Assembly: GCA_965221585.1 (NCBI GenBank)
Contig: OZ244898.1
Coordinates: 2,728,001 to 2,792,000, forward strand
DNA from: VXYK01 sp965221585
Lineage (GTDB): Bacteria > Actinomycetota > Acidimicrobiia > Acidimicrobiales > Aldehydirespiratoraceae
Direction of reading: 5' to 3'
DNA length: 64,000 bases
Shown: in pieces, positions 34,893 through 43,882 of the stretch
How the letters are laid out: every line of letters starts with the position of its first letter
How positions within the stretch are numbered: position 1 is the stretch's first letter
Made by a program: the position numbers and the translations under genes
The notes under the pieces: generated by a model
Told to the model about the DNA's origin: nothing
The model's database searches: none
What the model saw: the letters and a program-made list of their open reading frames with translations, nothing else

Positions 34893-36398
34893 GTGGACGC
34901 TGCCCCGCTTGCTGTAGAACTCACAGGAATCTGGAAACGGTTCCCCGGCGTTGTCGCCAACGCAGGTACTGAGCTCCGAGTCAAGCAGGGCAGCATCCAC
35001 GCTGTCCTCGGTGAGAACGGCGCCGGCAAGTCGACGTTGATGAACGTCCTTGCCGGCGTCTACCGCCCCGAGGAGGGCGAGGTGCGCCTCTTCGGTGAAC
35101 GCAAGGTGTTCGCCAATCCCTCCGATGCGCTGGCGGCTGGTGTCGGGATGGTCCATCAGGAGTTCCGGCTGGTCCCAACCTTCACGGTGGCCGAGAACGT
35201 GGTGTTGGGCGCCGCTGAACGTGTTCTGAACATGGGAGCCGTCGAACGTCGGGTGGCGGAACTCGCCGAACAATTCTCCCTGGATGTCGATCCGCAGCGT
35301 CATATCTGGCAACTGTCGATGGGGGAACGTCAGCGGGTCGAGATCCTCAAGGCGCTGTGGCGTGACGCCGAGATCCTCATCCTCGATGAACCCACCGCGG
35401 TTCTGACGCCGAACGAGGCGGACGAACTCGGACTGGTGATCCGGCGGATGGCGAACGACGGTCGATCGGTGATCTTCATCAGCCACAAGCTGCATGAAGT
35501 GAAGCAGTATTGCGACGAAGCCACGGTGCTGCGGGGTGGACGGACTGTTGCCGCGTCCATGGCGGTCGCCGACCTGTCACCCCAACAACTCGCAGAGCTG
35601 ATGGTCGGAGAGGCCACCGACACGGCTCTACGACCAGAACCCCGGCAGCCGGGCGAGCAACTGTTGGCTGTCGAGAAGCTGTGCGCTCTCAACAATCGCA
35701 ATCTCGAGGCGCTCAGCGATATCAATCTGTCGGTTCATGCCGGTGAGATCGTCGGGATCGCGGGAGTGGCGGGCAACGGTCAACGAGAGCTTGCAGATGT
35801 CATCGCCGGCCTCCGCGAGGCGACATCGGGGACCGTCACGCTGTTCGACGAGGACGTCACAACTGCCACGGTGCGTCATCGGTTTCGCAGCGGGCTGTCC
35901 TACATTCCCGAGGACCGTGTCGGTGTCGGGCTCGCTCCACAGCTCAGCGTCACCGACAACGCGATCCTGCGCTCCTACCGCGACCACACCCGTGGACCAC
36001 TCATCGCGGTGGATCGAGCCAAGGCGTTCTGCGCCGACGTCATCGACTCGTTCAAGGTGAGAACCGGGTCGCTGGATCAACGTATTGCGGGGCTCTCAGG
36101 CGGCAATCTTCAGCGCCTGCTAGTCGGGCGCGAGTTGACCGCCAAGCCGTCAGTCATCGTCGCTTCGCAGCCGACACGCGGGCTGGATGTGCAGGGTGTG
36201 AAAGCGATTCAAGAACTCCTGATCGAGGCCCGCGACCGGGGCTTGGGCGTATTGATGATCTCAGAGGATCTCGACGAGCTCCTGGCGATCTCAGATCGAA
36301 TCATCGTGATGCACGGAGGTCGTATCGCCGCGGAGTGTGACGGTGCCGACGCGAACCGCTCAGAGATCGGCTTGGCCATGGCAGGCGAGACACAGTAA
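34893..36398 (+). CDS. BMP-type ABC transporter ATP-binding protein, right arm
   Basis: A 501-residue double ABC protein, partner of the right-arm permeases. Domain one has Walker A GENGAGKST, signature-region SMGERQRVE and Walker B LILDEPTAVL. Domain two has degenerate GVAGNGQREL in place of Walker A and LSGGNLQRLLVGRE as signature. It is clearly related to the left-arm ATPase at 24780 but diverged, so this is an old duplication or a separate acquisition. The GTG at 34893 is the likely start. The stop and the next start share a base (TAATG). Confidence 0.92.
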   Translation: MDAAPLAVELTGIWKRFPGVVANAGTELRVKQGSIHAVLGENGAGKSTLMNVLAGVYRPEEGEVRLFGERKVFANPSDALAAGVGMVHQEFRLVPTFTVAENVVLGAAERVLNMGAVERRVAELAEQFSLDVDPQRHIWQLSMGERQRVEILKALWRDAEILILDEPTAVLTPNEADELGLVIRRMANDGRSVIFISHKLHEVKQYCDEATVLRGGRTVAASMAVADLSPQQLAELMVGEATDTALRPEPRQPGEQLLAVEKLCALNNRNLEALSDINLSVHAGEIVGIAGVAGNGQRELADVIAGLREATSGTVTLFDEDVTTATVRHRFRSGLSYIPEDRVGVGLAPQLSVTDNAILRSYRDHTRGPLIAVDRAKAFCADVIDSFKVRTGSLDQRIAGLSGGNLQRLLVGRELTAKPSVIVASQPTRGLDVQGVKAIQELLIEARDRGLGVLMISEDLDELLAISDRIIVMHGGRIAAECDGADANRSEIGLAMAGETQ

Positions 36399-37465
36399 TG
36401 CGCCCGGTCCTGGTTCGCAGAGAGGTGCCTGTGCGCGGTGGGCAGCCGTTGGCCTTCGCGGTCGGCTTGCTGGTGGCACTGCTGTTCGGGTCTGTTCTGC
36501 TTCTGGTCGCCGGCGACAGCCCCATGGAGGTCTACAGGCGGATGCTGTCCGCTTCATTCGGCGACATGGAGGCTTTCTCGGTAACTCTCAACCGGGCGAT
36601 CCCGCTGGCACTCGCCGGGCTGGCGGTGGCGATCGCCGCAACGATGGGTCTCTGGAATATCGGAGCCGAGGGGCAGATCCTCTTCGGTGCCACCACGGCC
36701 GCCGGGATCGCACAGATCGGGGAGGGCTGGTCGGGGCCGGTTCTGATCATTGCGATGATCGTCGGCGCGTCGATCGGCGGAGCGGTCTGGGCGCTGGGCC
36801 CCGCCGCGGCCAAGGCCTACATCGGCGTCAACGAGATCATCACTACCTTGATGCTCAACGAGATCGCGATCCGCCTGGTCCGCTATCTGATCAACGGTCC
36901 GTGGAAAGACCCTGAAGGCTTCGGGTTCGTGCAGGCTCCGGCGCTTCCCGAACAGTCGTTCCTGCCCGACCTGTTCCAGCGGACCCATATCGGTCTGCTG
37001 ATCGCTGTCGGAGTGCTGGCTGTGGTCGGTTTGATGGTGTCGCGCAGTTCTTGGGGGTACGAACTCCGCGTCGCCGGCTCGTCGGGCGCCACCGCCACCT
37101 ACGCCGGTATCTCGCTCAAGCGCAAGATCCTGACGGTGCTGGTCCTAGCCGGCGCGGCCGCCGGACTCGCTGGAGGAATCGAGCTGACGGGCAACGCGAC
37201 GCGGCTCACCGAGACGATCTCCAACTACTACGGCTACTCGGGGATCATCGTGGCGGCTCTGGCCCTGATGCGCCCGAGCGGTGTGGCCGCGGTGGCGGTG
37301 CTTTTCGGCGCGGTGCAGGTCGGAGGGCAGTCGATAAAGGCGATCGGTGTTTCCGACGCGGTGTCGACGGTGCTGCAGGCACTGATCCTCTTCGGGGTGA
37401 TCGCGGCCGGAGTGCTGATCGTGTATCGAGTCGAACTGGCCGAAGCGAGGGTGCGTAGCCGATGA
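36398..37465 (+). CDS. BMP-type ABC transporter permease 1, right arm
   Basis: A 355-residue YufP-type permease. ATMGLWNIGAEGQILFGATTAAG and KAYIGVNEIITTLMLNEIAIRLVRYLINGPWKD are the family's conserved cytoplasmic and channel segments, and about nine hydrophobic helices are visible. It ends VYRVELAEARVRSR without the long low-complexity tail of its left-arm homologue. It overlaps the next permease by ATGA, indicating coupled synthesis of the heterodimeric channel. Confidence 0.92.
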   Translation: MRPVLVRREVPVRGGQPLAFAVGLLVALLFGSVLLLVAGDSPMEVYRRMLSASFGDMEAFSVTLNRAIPLALAGLAVAIAATMGLWNIGAEGQILFGATTAAGIAQIGEGWSGPVLIIAMIVGASIGGAVWALGPAAAKAYIGVNEIITTLMLNEIAIRLVRYLINGPWKDPEGFGFVQAPALPEQSFLPDLFQRTHIGLLIAVGVLAVVGLMVSRSSWGYELRVAGSSGATATYAGISLKRKILTVLVLAGAAAGLAGGIELTGNATRLTETISNYYGYSGIIVAALALMRPSGVAAVAVLFGAVQVGGQSIKAIGVSDAVSTVLQALILFGVIAAGVLIVYRVELAEARVRSR

Positions 37466-38412
37466 TCCTGGGCCTCACCTTTCCTGAGACCGCGCTGATC
37501 GGTCTGCTCTTCGCAGCAATCCAGTTCGGCGCGATGATCTATCTGGCGAGCCTCGGTGAGGTCATCGCTGAGCGGGCGGGCGTGCTCAACCTCGGGGTCG
37601 AGGGAATGATGTCGATGGGCGCGATCGGTGGTTTCGTGTTCGCAATCGAGACAGGGAGCCCTTGGCTGGGGTTGATCGCCGCCGCTGTCATCGGTGGCCT
37701 GGTGGCGCTGATTCATGGTTTGTTCGCAGTGGTCCTCGGGGCCAACCAGGTCGTGAGCGGGCTGGCGTTGACGATTTTCGGTGTCGGTCTCTCCAACTTC
37801 TGGGGGACGGACTACGAGGGTGTCCGTCCGGAGGTGCAGTTTGTCGACGTTGACTGGGGCCCGCTGAGCGACATCTCCTGGATCGGCCGGATCTTCTTCC
37901 AACAGTCACCGCTGGCGTATCTGGCTGTCGTGTTGGGTCTTGTCACGTGGTTCGTGTTGAACCGCACCCGCGGTGGTCTGGCGTTGCGTGCTGCCGGGGA
38001 GTCCGCGGCAACAGCAGACGCTGCAGGCCATTCGGTGGTCGGGTTGCGTCTCTTTGCGGTTGTGGTCGGAGGGGCTTTCGCTGGAATCGGCGGTGCCTAC
38101 CTGTCACTGTCGATCAGCCCCGGTTGGACGGTCGGAGTCGTGGCAGGCCGGGGTTGGATAGCGGTCGCGTTGGTTATCTTCGGCGCCTGGAAGGTGCGAC
38201 GGGTTGCCGTGGGGGCGTTCCTGTTCGGTCTCGCCATGGCGTTGCCCAACCGCACCGAGAGCTTCGACCTGCCCTGGGACCCGATTCTGTGGTCGATGCT
38301 CCCGTACGTTCTAACGATCGCGGTGATGATCGCCGGCGCGTTGGTGCTTCGGAACCGTCCGCCTGCTGCGCCCGCCGCTCTGGGTCTGCCGTTCCGCCGT
38401 GAGGAGCGTTAG
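37462..38412 (+). CDS. BMP-type ABC transporter permease 2, right arm
   Basis: A 316-residue YufQ-type permease. The signature region GEVIAERAGVLNLGVEGMMSMGAIGGF lies near residue 30, with LALRAAGESAATADAAGHSVVGLR in the middle and the C-terminal LGLPFRREER matching the usual basic end. It completes the second nucleoside-type importer. It is followed 3 bp later by an amidohydrolase gene, so transport and the first catabolic step are linked. Confidence 0.92.
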   Translation: MILGLTFPETALIGLLFAAIQFGAMIYLASLGEVIAERAGVLNLGVEGMMSMGAIGGFVFAIETGSPWLGLIAAAVIGGLVALIHGLFAVVLGANQVVSGLALTIFGVGLSNFWGTDYEGVRPEVQFVDVDWGPLSDISWIGRIFFQQSPLAYLAVVLGLVTWFVLNRTRGGLALRAAGESAATADAAGHSVVGLRLFAVVVGGAFAGIGGAYLSLSISPGWTVGVVAGRGWIAVALVIFGAWKVRRVAVGAFLFGLAMALPNRTESFDLPWDPILWSMLPYVLTIAVMIAGALVLRNRPPAAPAALGLPFRREER

Positions 38413-38415
38413 CGC

Positions 38416-39786
38416 ATGACCGCGGACCTGGCTGTCGTCGACGCCTCGCTGGTGGCCACCGTGGATGAGCAGCGACGAGAGATCCCCGGGGGTTGGGTCG
38501 CCTGCACGGATGGCAGGATCTCAGGAATCGGGGCACCCGACGACCCCCGTCCCGCGGCTCAACGAACGATCTCTGCGGACGGGTGTCTGGTCACACCCGG
38601 TCTCATTAACACCCACCATCACCTGTTCCAGAATCTGACGCGGGCCTACACACCGATGACGTCGGCGCCTCTCTTCGGTTGGTTGCAGACGCTGTACCCG
38701 TTGTGGACCGCGGCGTTGGACGAACAGGCCGCCCATGTCTCCACCTGGGTTGGTCTCGCTGAGCTCGCGCTGAGTGGATGCACCACATCCACAGACCACC
38801 ACTACCTGCATCCGCGGGGCGCGGGCGACCTTCTCAGCGCGCAGATTGAAGCAGCGCGCGACCTCGGCATGCGTTTCCATCCGACCTACGGTTCGATGAG
38901 CCTCTCGGTGAAGGACGGGGGCCTCCCCCCAGATGACGCGGTGCGCGACGAGGAGTTCATTCTCGCCGAGAGCGAGCGCGCCGTCACCCGGCACCACGAC
39001 AGAGATCACGGGGCCATGACCCGCGTCGCTCTGGCTCCATGTTCGCCGTTCACGGTCACCACCGCCTTGATGCAGCGGACCGCCGAGTTGGCTGAGCAAC
39101 TGGATGTGCGATTGCACACCCATCTGGCCGAGAACGAAGAGGACGACGATTTCTCACTGGCGACCTACGGGATGCGCTGCGTCGAGCATTTCGAGCATTG
39201 CGGCTGGCTCAGCGACCGTTCCTGGGTGGCCCATTGCGTCCGGCCGAATCCTGACGAAGTCGTCAAGCTCGGCACCGCTGGTGTTGGGATTGCCCACTGC
39301 CCGAGTTCCAATCTGATTCTCAGCTCCGGGATCGCGCCTGTCGTCGAGTTCCGCGCCGCTGGGGCCCCGGTCGGGTTGGGATGCGACGGGTCATCGTCGG
39401 CGGACAGTGCTTCGCTGTGGCAGGAGGCACGTCTGGCGATGCTGCTGGGGAAACTCCGCAGCGGCGCCGATTCGATGCCTGCTCGCTCGGCGCTTGAGAT
39501 AGCCACCCGCGGCGGGGCCGCGTGTCTGGGACGTTCCGGGGAACTCGGGGAGCTTTCGCTCGGCGCGGTTGCCGACATCGCTGTTTGGAAACTCGATGGT
39601 CCCGCTTTTGCCGGGGTTCTCGATGATCTGATCGAGGGCTGGTTGCGTTGCGGTCCGGTCGGTGCCCACCACACGATCGTCAACGGCGAGTCCATCGTCT
39701 ACAACGGCGAACTCACCTCACCCCGCCTCGATGAGATGCTCGTCACCCACCGCGAGATTGCCCGACGCTTCCAACCCGTTCCCTAA
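38416..39786 (+). CDS. 8-oxoguanine-deaminase-like amidohydrolase
   Basis: A 456-residue amidohydrolase (chlorohydrolase/TrzN group) matching 8-oxoguanine deaminases along its length. Metal ligands are in VTPGLINTHHHLFQNLTRA, LHTHLAENEEDD and WVAHCVRPNPDE, with the catalytic Asp in LGCDGSSSADSASL. Family-typical segments include APLFGWLQTLYPLW, LSGCTTSTDHHYL, VALAPCSPFTV and AHCPSSNLILSSG. Such enzymes deaminate 8-oxoguanine or isoguanine/guanine-type purines, which fits the transporter encoded immediately upstream. The full beta-sandwich is present, unlike the short SsnA protein at 19767. It ends the right-arm operon, convergent with the MauE-like gene. Confidence 0.85.
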   Translation: MTADLAVVDASLVATVDEQRREIPGGWVACTDGRISGIGAPDDPRPAAQRTISADGCLVTPGLINTHHHLFQNLTRAYTPMTSAPLFGWLQTLYPLWTAALDEQAAHVSTWVGLAELALSGCTTSTDHHYLHPRGAGDLLSAQIEAARDLGMRFHPTYGSMSLSVKDGGLPPDDAVRDEEFILAESERAVTRHHDRDHGAMTRVALAPCSPFTVTTALMQRTAELAEQLDVRLHTHLAENEEDDDFSLATYGMRCVEHFEHCGWLSDRSWVAHCVRPNPDEVVKLGTAGVGIAHCPSSNLILSSGIAPVVEFRAAGAPVGLGCDGSSSADSASLWQEARLAMLLGKLRSGADSMPARSALEIATRGGAACLGRSGELGELSLGAVADIAVWKLDGPAFAGVLDDLIEGWLRCGPVGAHHTIVNGESIVYNGELTSPRLDEMLVTHREIARRFQPVP

Positions 39787-39805
39787 GGTGCGATGCTGAC
39801 ACGGT

Positions 39806-40360
39806 TCATCGCCTGGGGGATTCGCTGGTGGCCCGCAAATCAGCAGCCGACCTGGTGCTTCTACGAGCTGCGAGCGCTTCAGGCACGGCGGTGAACGCTG
39901 CCAGGGCCAGACCGGCGGTCACACCGGCCGCCAGCACGAAGCCGATTCCGTTTGCCGGCTGGTCAGCCATGACCTGCTCTGGCGTACGCCCGGCCGCGGC
40001 AATGAACGACGCGACCGCGAAGACGGCATTGCCGACCACGTGAATCCAGGACGGCGGTGAGTCGATCCGACCGAAACAACCGCATGATCCCGCCCCTGTG
40101 GCCAGCGCCCTGCTGACCACCACGATGAATCCGACATACAGCGTTCCCGTCGCTACCGCCAGGAGAGGCCCGCCGACCGCCAACGCCAAGACTCCCACCG
40201 CGGACTCCACGACGCCGATGACTACGACCGCCGCCGTCACCTCCGGCAACCCGAACGACGCCAGAAGCTCGGCAGCCGGCACCGGCCTGAGAATCTTGGC
40301 CAGCCCCGCCACGATCAGGAGCAGCGCCGCGGCCACATGCAGCACTACGACAACGTCCAT
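39806..40360 (-). CDS. MauE/DoxX-like membrane protein
   Basis: A 184-residue integral membrane protein with four hydrophobic stretches (about 5-25, 42-65, 68-90, 108-125) plus one near 140-160. It resembles the methylamine-utilisation protein MauE/DoxX family. The conserved GSCGCFGRID motif (two cysteines one residue apart, about 93-98) is the family's likely thiol site, associated with disulfide handling in secreted proteins. No mau structural genes are present, so a general redox partner role is more likely than amine oxidation. It is probably alone; the PhoX-like gene is 84 bp upstream on the same strand. Confidence 0.75.
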   Translation of the reverse strand: MDVVVVLHVAAALLLIVAGLAKILRPVPAAELLASFGLPEVTAAVVVIGVVESAVGVLALAVGGPLLAVATGTLYVGFIVVVSRALATGAGSCGCFGRIDSPPSWIHVVGNAVFAVASFIAAAGRTPEQVMADQPANGIGFVLAAGVTAGLALAAFTAVPEALAARRSTRSAADLRATSESPRR

Positions 40361-40444
40361 CGCGTGATCGTAACCCTCTCGACAATCGACTCAAAGCGAG
40401 GACAGAACCCCGCTCAGACTGCCGGCCCCGACATACAGCCTCGT

Positions 40445-41932
40445 CTAGGAACGAGCGCGACGACGAAGGCCTACGACTCCTGCGCCCACGGCGATCACTG
40501 CGGCAGCGCCGATTCCGATGGCCACACCGGCGCTGGAGCCGCCATCGCCGTCACCTGATTCCTCCGAGATCGAGGCGATCGTCGTGGTGGGTGACGGGGC
40601 CGTCGTGGTGGGTGCGGCGGTGGTCGTCGGTGCTTGGGTTGTAGCGGGCGCCTCAGTAGTTGTAGCCGCTGCGGCGGTCGTGGTCGTCGCGGGTTCCTCG
40701 ACGACCTCCTCCACGATCCCTCGGAACGGGCCGGAGACCTCATAGGTGATCCCTCCGAAGCGGTCTTCGGTGACCACCATCGGGTTGATCTCGCCGATCG
40801 TCTTTACCGACGGTGCGCGCTGACTCGAGAAGTAGAGACGGTCGCGACGCGGGTTGAACACCGGGCCCGTGACCTCTGAATTGTCCTGGTCGACCAAGCG
40901 GGCGAACGGTGCCACGACCCCGTCGGGGGTGATGATCACGAGTTCCATGTTGCCACCGTCCTCGGCCACGAAGATGTCGCCGGTTCCGGCGTCAACCGTG
41001 AGGTTGTCGACACCTGACAGCACTGCTTCGCCGGCCGCGACCGCTTCTGGGTCGGGGTCGTAGAGCAGAGTGTGGACCGAGTTGGCAAGGTCGATCCCGT
41101 GGATCTTGTTGTCGAACTTCGTCGCGAAGAAGATCCAGTCGTCGTGGTACCAGATCCCTTCGCCGCCCAGGAAAGGAGTCGATTCCGGGACTTGGTGACG
41201 CGGGAACGTCTCCGCGGCCGACGGATCTGGAACCTCGAGCCACGACACCGACCCGTCCTGCGCCACCGCGGCTACCTCGAGTAGTCCGCTGCTCAGATCC
41301 GGATAGTTGTCGGGGGTGTAACGGTAGAGGCGGCCGTCAGGCATGTCCTCGGTCTGATACACCTGTTCCCGCACCGGATCAACGGCAGCGGCCTCATGCA
41401 CGAAAATGCCCATCGCCTCGTGCGCTTGCGGTTCGGTGGCGCCGGTCGGATCGATCTCCCAGAGATACCCGCCTGAGGCGAAGACCTCCTCGCCCGAAAG
41501 GAACGTTCCCCAGGGGGTCGGTCCTCCTCCGCAGTTGGAATTGCTGCCGCGCAGCAGTGGGTAGGCGTCGATGATGTTGCCGTCGCGGTCGTAGTGAATG
41601 GCGCTCACACCTGCGGCGCCCGCGAGGAAGACCTCGCTGTTGACGGTGTGGATCCAACCGCCGTTGCCGTCGTCGAAGATCGCCGCTCCGTCCGGGAAGA
41701 TGTGCCATTCGAAGTCGGTGTCGCCCACCGGTTCACCCGCGACGGCAACAACACGGGATGTGAATCCCGGCGGGAGGATCATTCCGTTGGCATCTGGCGC
41801 GATGCCTTCCAGAGAGCCGTAGGGGCTCTCGCCGGAAGCTTGGGCCCCGGCCGTGGCGGTGGCGAGGAGCGGGAGGGCTGTGGCACCCCCTGCGGCGAAC
41901 ACACCTGATTGCAGGAATTGACGACGGTCCAT
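40445..41932 (-). CDS. PhoX-like (DUF839) Tat-exported, wall- or membrane-anchored protein
   Basis: A 495-residue protein of the PhoX-like beta-propeller family. The N-terminus MDRRQFLQSGVFAAGG is a twin-arginine signal, so it is exported folded. The middle shows propeller repeats such as FLSGEEVFASGGYLWEIDPTGATEP and LYRYTPDNYPDLSSG. PhoX enzymes are calcium/iron phosphatases, but the set of metal ligands cannot be confirmed here. A threonine/alanine/proline-rich stalk (about 415-455) and a C-terminal hydrophobic helix ending GLRRRARS anchor it, leaving the propeller outside the cell. Confidence 0.8.
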   Translation of the reverse strand: MDRRQFLQSGVFAAGGATALPLLATATAGAQASGESPYGSLEGIAPDANGMILPPGFTSRVVAVAGEPVGDTDFEWHIFPDGAAIFDDGNGGWIHTVNSEVFLAGAAGVSAIHYDRDGNIIDAYPLLRGSNSNCGGGPTPWGTFLSGEEVFASGGYLWEIDPTGATEPQAHEAMGIFVHEAAAVDPVREQVYQTEDMPDGRLYRYTPDNYPDLSSGLLEVAAVAQDGSVSWLEVPDPSAAETFPRHQVPESTPFLGGEGIWYHDDWIFFATKFDNKIHGIDLANSVHTLLYDPDPEAVAAGEAVLSGVDNLTVDAGTGDIFVAEDGGNMELVIITPDGVVAPFARLVDQDNSEVTGPVFNPRRDRLYFSSQRAPSVKTIGEINPMVVTEDRFGGITYEVSGPFRGIVEEVVEEPATTTTAAAATTTEAPATTQAPTTTAAPTTTAPSPTTTIASISEESGDGDGGSSAGVAIGIGAAAVIAVGAGVVGLRRRARS

Positions 41933-41959
41933 CGCGGCGACCCTAACGCACCGGCGAAG

Positions 41960-42742
41960 TTATGTCCCGTGGAGACGCCCGGTGAGAAAGGCCACCACTT
42001 GATCGAACGACTCTTTGGTGGGATGACCAGGGGAATCGGAGCGTTCTTCGGTCAGTACGCTGTGCGCGTTCTTGCTGATTCCATTGTCCGGGTCGGGACT
42101 CTGGATCTCGACACCGATGAAGTTCTCCCCCAGGGCTTCCCGGAGCGTGGCGAAACGCTCGGCCGGCACCATGGGATCTCCCGTGAAGCGAAGCCCCAGG
42201 ATCGGACAACCATCGGCCGCTCTTTGTGCCACCGCGGTCAGTTGCTTCTCATCAAGCCCCGTGTTGGCCCTACGTTTCGCGCCGATCGGGAAGGGCAGCG
42301 TCGGTTGGGAGAGCACCGGCGCGATCACTGCGTCGTCGAGCAGCATCGCCAGTCCGAACCCTCCCGTGAAACACATGCCCACAAATCCGATGCCCGGCCC
42401 TCCGTGGGCGGCGTGAAGTTTGCGGGCGAGTCCCCGGAGCCATTCGGTGGCTCTGGAGCTGTCGCGCATGGCCATGGCGTGGAACTCGGTGCTGATGCAG
42501 GCCCGTGCCAGGGTCCTGGTGATCCGACCAGCCGAGGGAGCTTTGCCCGGCACCCCGAACATCGACGGCATCGCCACCGAGAATCCTGCCGCCAGGAGGT
42601 CTTCGGCGAAACGAATCACCTCAGGGGTGATCCCCGGAATCTCCGCAGCCACCAGGACGCAGGGGCCGTCGCCGGCCGTGTACACGTCGTGGGTGACACC
42701 TCCGTGGGAGAACGGTTCGATCTGGAAGTCGGTCAGAGCCAT
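41960..42742 (-). CDS. Dienelactone hydrolase family protein
   Basis: A 260-residue alpha/beta hydrolase with the dienelactone hydrolase signature: the nucleophile elbow GFVGMCFTGGFG uses cysteine rather than serine. A late Asp (FTGDPMVPAE) and a His (SKNAHSVLTE) complete the triad. It acts on cyclic esters or related carboxylic derivatives in the cytoplasm. The ATG at 42740-42742 is chosen because the preceding nine codons are non-conserved and overlap the promoter spacer; the Shine-Dalgarno is weak either way. It has no clear functional link to its neighbours. Confidence 0.82.
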   Translation of the reverse strand: MALTDFQIEPFSHGGVTHDVYTAGDGPCVLVAAEIPGITPEVIRFAEDLLAAGFSVAMPSMFGVPGKAPSAGRITRTLARACISTEFHAMAMRDSSRATEWLRGLARKLHAAHGGPGIGFVGMCFTGGFGLAMLLDDAVIAPVLSQPTLPFPIGAKRRANTGLDEKQLTAVAQRAADGCPILGLRFTGDPMVPAERFATLREALGENFIGVEIQSPDPDNGISKNAHSVLTEERSDSPGHPTKESFDQVVAFLTGRLHGT

Positions 42743-42796
42743 AACGAGTCTGAAAGTACCACGATCCACGCGGCCACAGACACTGCCTGTCGCAGC

Positions 42797-43882
42797 TCAC
42801 ACGACCTGTTCACCGCGGAGCCAGACGGCTGTGACCTGCAGCGTGTCGTCCAGCGCAACAAGATCCGCCTCGCCACCCCTTCGAATGACCCCGATCCCAG
42901 ACTCGCCGAGGAGCCGTGCCGGGACTGTCGAAGCACACCGCAGGGCATCGTCCAACTCGAGTCCACACATATCGACCATGTACCGGACTGCTGCATCGAG
43001 CGTGAGCGCGCTTCCGGCCAAGCGGCCGTCGGGCGTGCGTGGCACGCCGCTCTCGAACCGGATCTCCGTCGAGCCCAGCGTGCCTGCGGACCACCCCGAG
43101 GAGTCCGACACCAGAATCGTCCGCTCCGGGCCGTTGGCCCGCACGGCCAATTTCAACATGTCCGGGTGAACGTGGTGACCGTCTGCAATGAGGCTGACGA
43201 AGACGTCGTCCCGGGCCAACGCGGCCCCAGTCAGTCCAGGGTGGCGGTGATGCATCGGGGTGGTCGCGTTGAAACAGTGGGTCAGCAGCGAAATTCCAGC
43301 GTCGAATGCTCTCTGAGCTGTCGGATGGTCGGCGGAGCTGTGGCCGGCGGCTACGACGATGCCGCGGAGGCGCAGACACTCGATCGCCTCGAGCGCTCCG
43401 GCTCGCTCCGGCCCGAGCGTCACGATCCGGACCGTCGACGGCAGAGCCTGGCACCACCTCGAGTCGATCGGCCCGCGAGCGACGTCGGCATGCGCACCCT
43501 CGAGCTCCCCCAACCATGGACCTTCGAGGTGGACTCCCAGCACCCTCGGGCCGCTCCGGCGGCGAGCGAACGCGGCCGCATCCTCGAGCCAGCCGGCGTA
43601 GGCGTCGAGCGGGCGGGATACCAGCGTCGGGAGCCACGAGGTCACCCCGCTGTCCAGCAGGGCGAGAGCGAGCGTCGGCCAGTCGCCGGGTGGACTCGTG
43701 GCCAGATCAACGCTGTCGAACCCGTTCACCTGGATATCGACGAATCCTGGAGCGAGATAGCAGACATCGGCGGGCCGACTCGCCGGGCCGATCTCCTCGA
43801 CGCGCCCGTCCGCCAGTCTCACCTCGGCTTGCTCAACCCAGCCTGCTGCCGTAAGGACCCGCTCGGCGGAGATCGTGCTCAC
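42797..43882 (-). CDS. nagA: N-acetylglucosamine/galactosamine-6-phosphate deacetylase
   Basis: A 361-residue amidohydrolase of the NagA/AgaA family, removing acetate from an N-acetyl-hexosamine 6-phosphate. Conserved blocks are APGFVDIQVNGFDSVD, LGVHLEGPWL with the metal-binding Glu, AGHSSA, THCFNATTPMHHRHPG, ADGHHVHPD and LVSDSSGWSAG with the catalytic Asp. Its start overlaps the kinase-aldolase fusion stop by ATGA, so it belongs to the amino-sugar operon. The SIS isomerase, tagatose-type kinase and aldolase nearby point to GalNAc-6-phosphate, but GlcNAc-6-phosphate is equally possible for this family. Confidence 0.9.
   Translation of the reverse strand: MSTISAERVLTAAGWVEQAEVRLADGRVEEIGPASRPADVCYLAPGFVDIQVNGFDSVDLATSPPGDWPTLALALLDSGVTSWLPTLVSRPLDAYAGWLEDAAAFARRRSGPRVLGVHLEGPWLGELEGAHADVARGPIDSRWCQALPSTVRIVTLGPERAGALEAIECLRLRGIVVAAGHSSADHPTAQRAFDAGISLLTHCFNATTPMHHRHPGLTGAALARDDVFVSLIADGHHVHPDMLKLAVRANGPERTILVSDSSGWSAGTLGSTEIRFESGVPRTPDGRLAGSALTLDAAVRYMVDMCGLELDDALRCASTVPARLLGESGIGVIRRGGEADLVALDDTLQVTAVWLRGEQVV

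Noticed and set aside
39806..40360. Methylamine dehydrogenase (mau) cluster suggested by the MauE-like gene
   Set aside because: No mau structural or maturation genes are nearby, and the MauE/DoxX family is widespread outside methylamine use.
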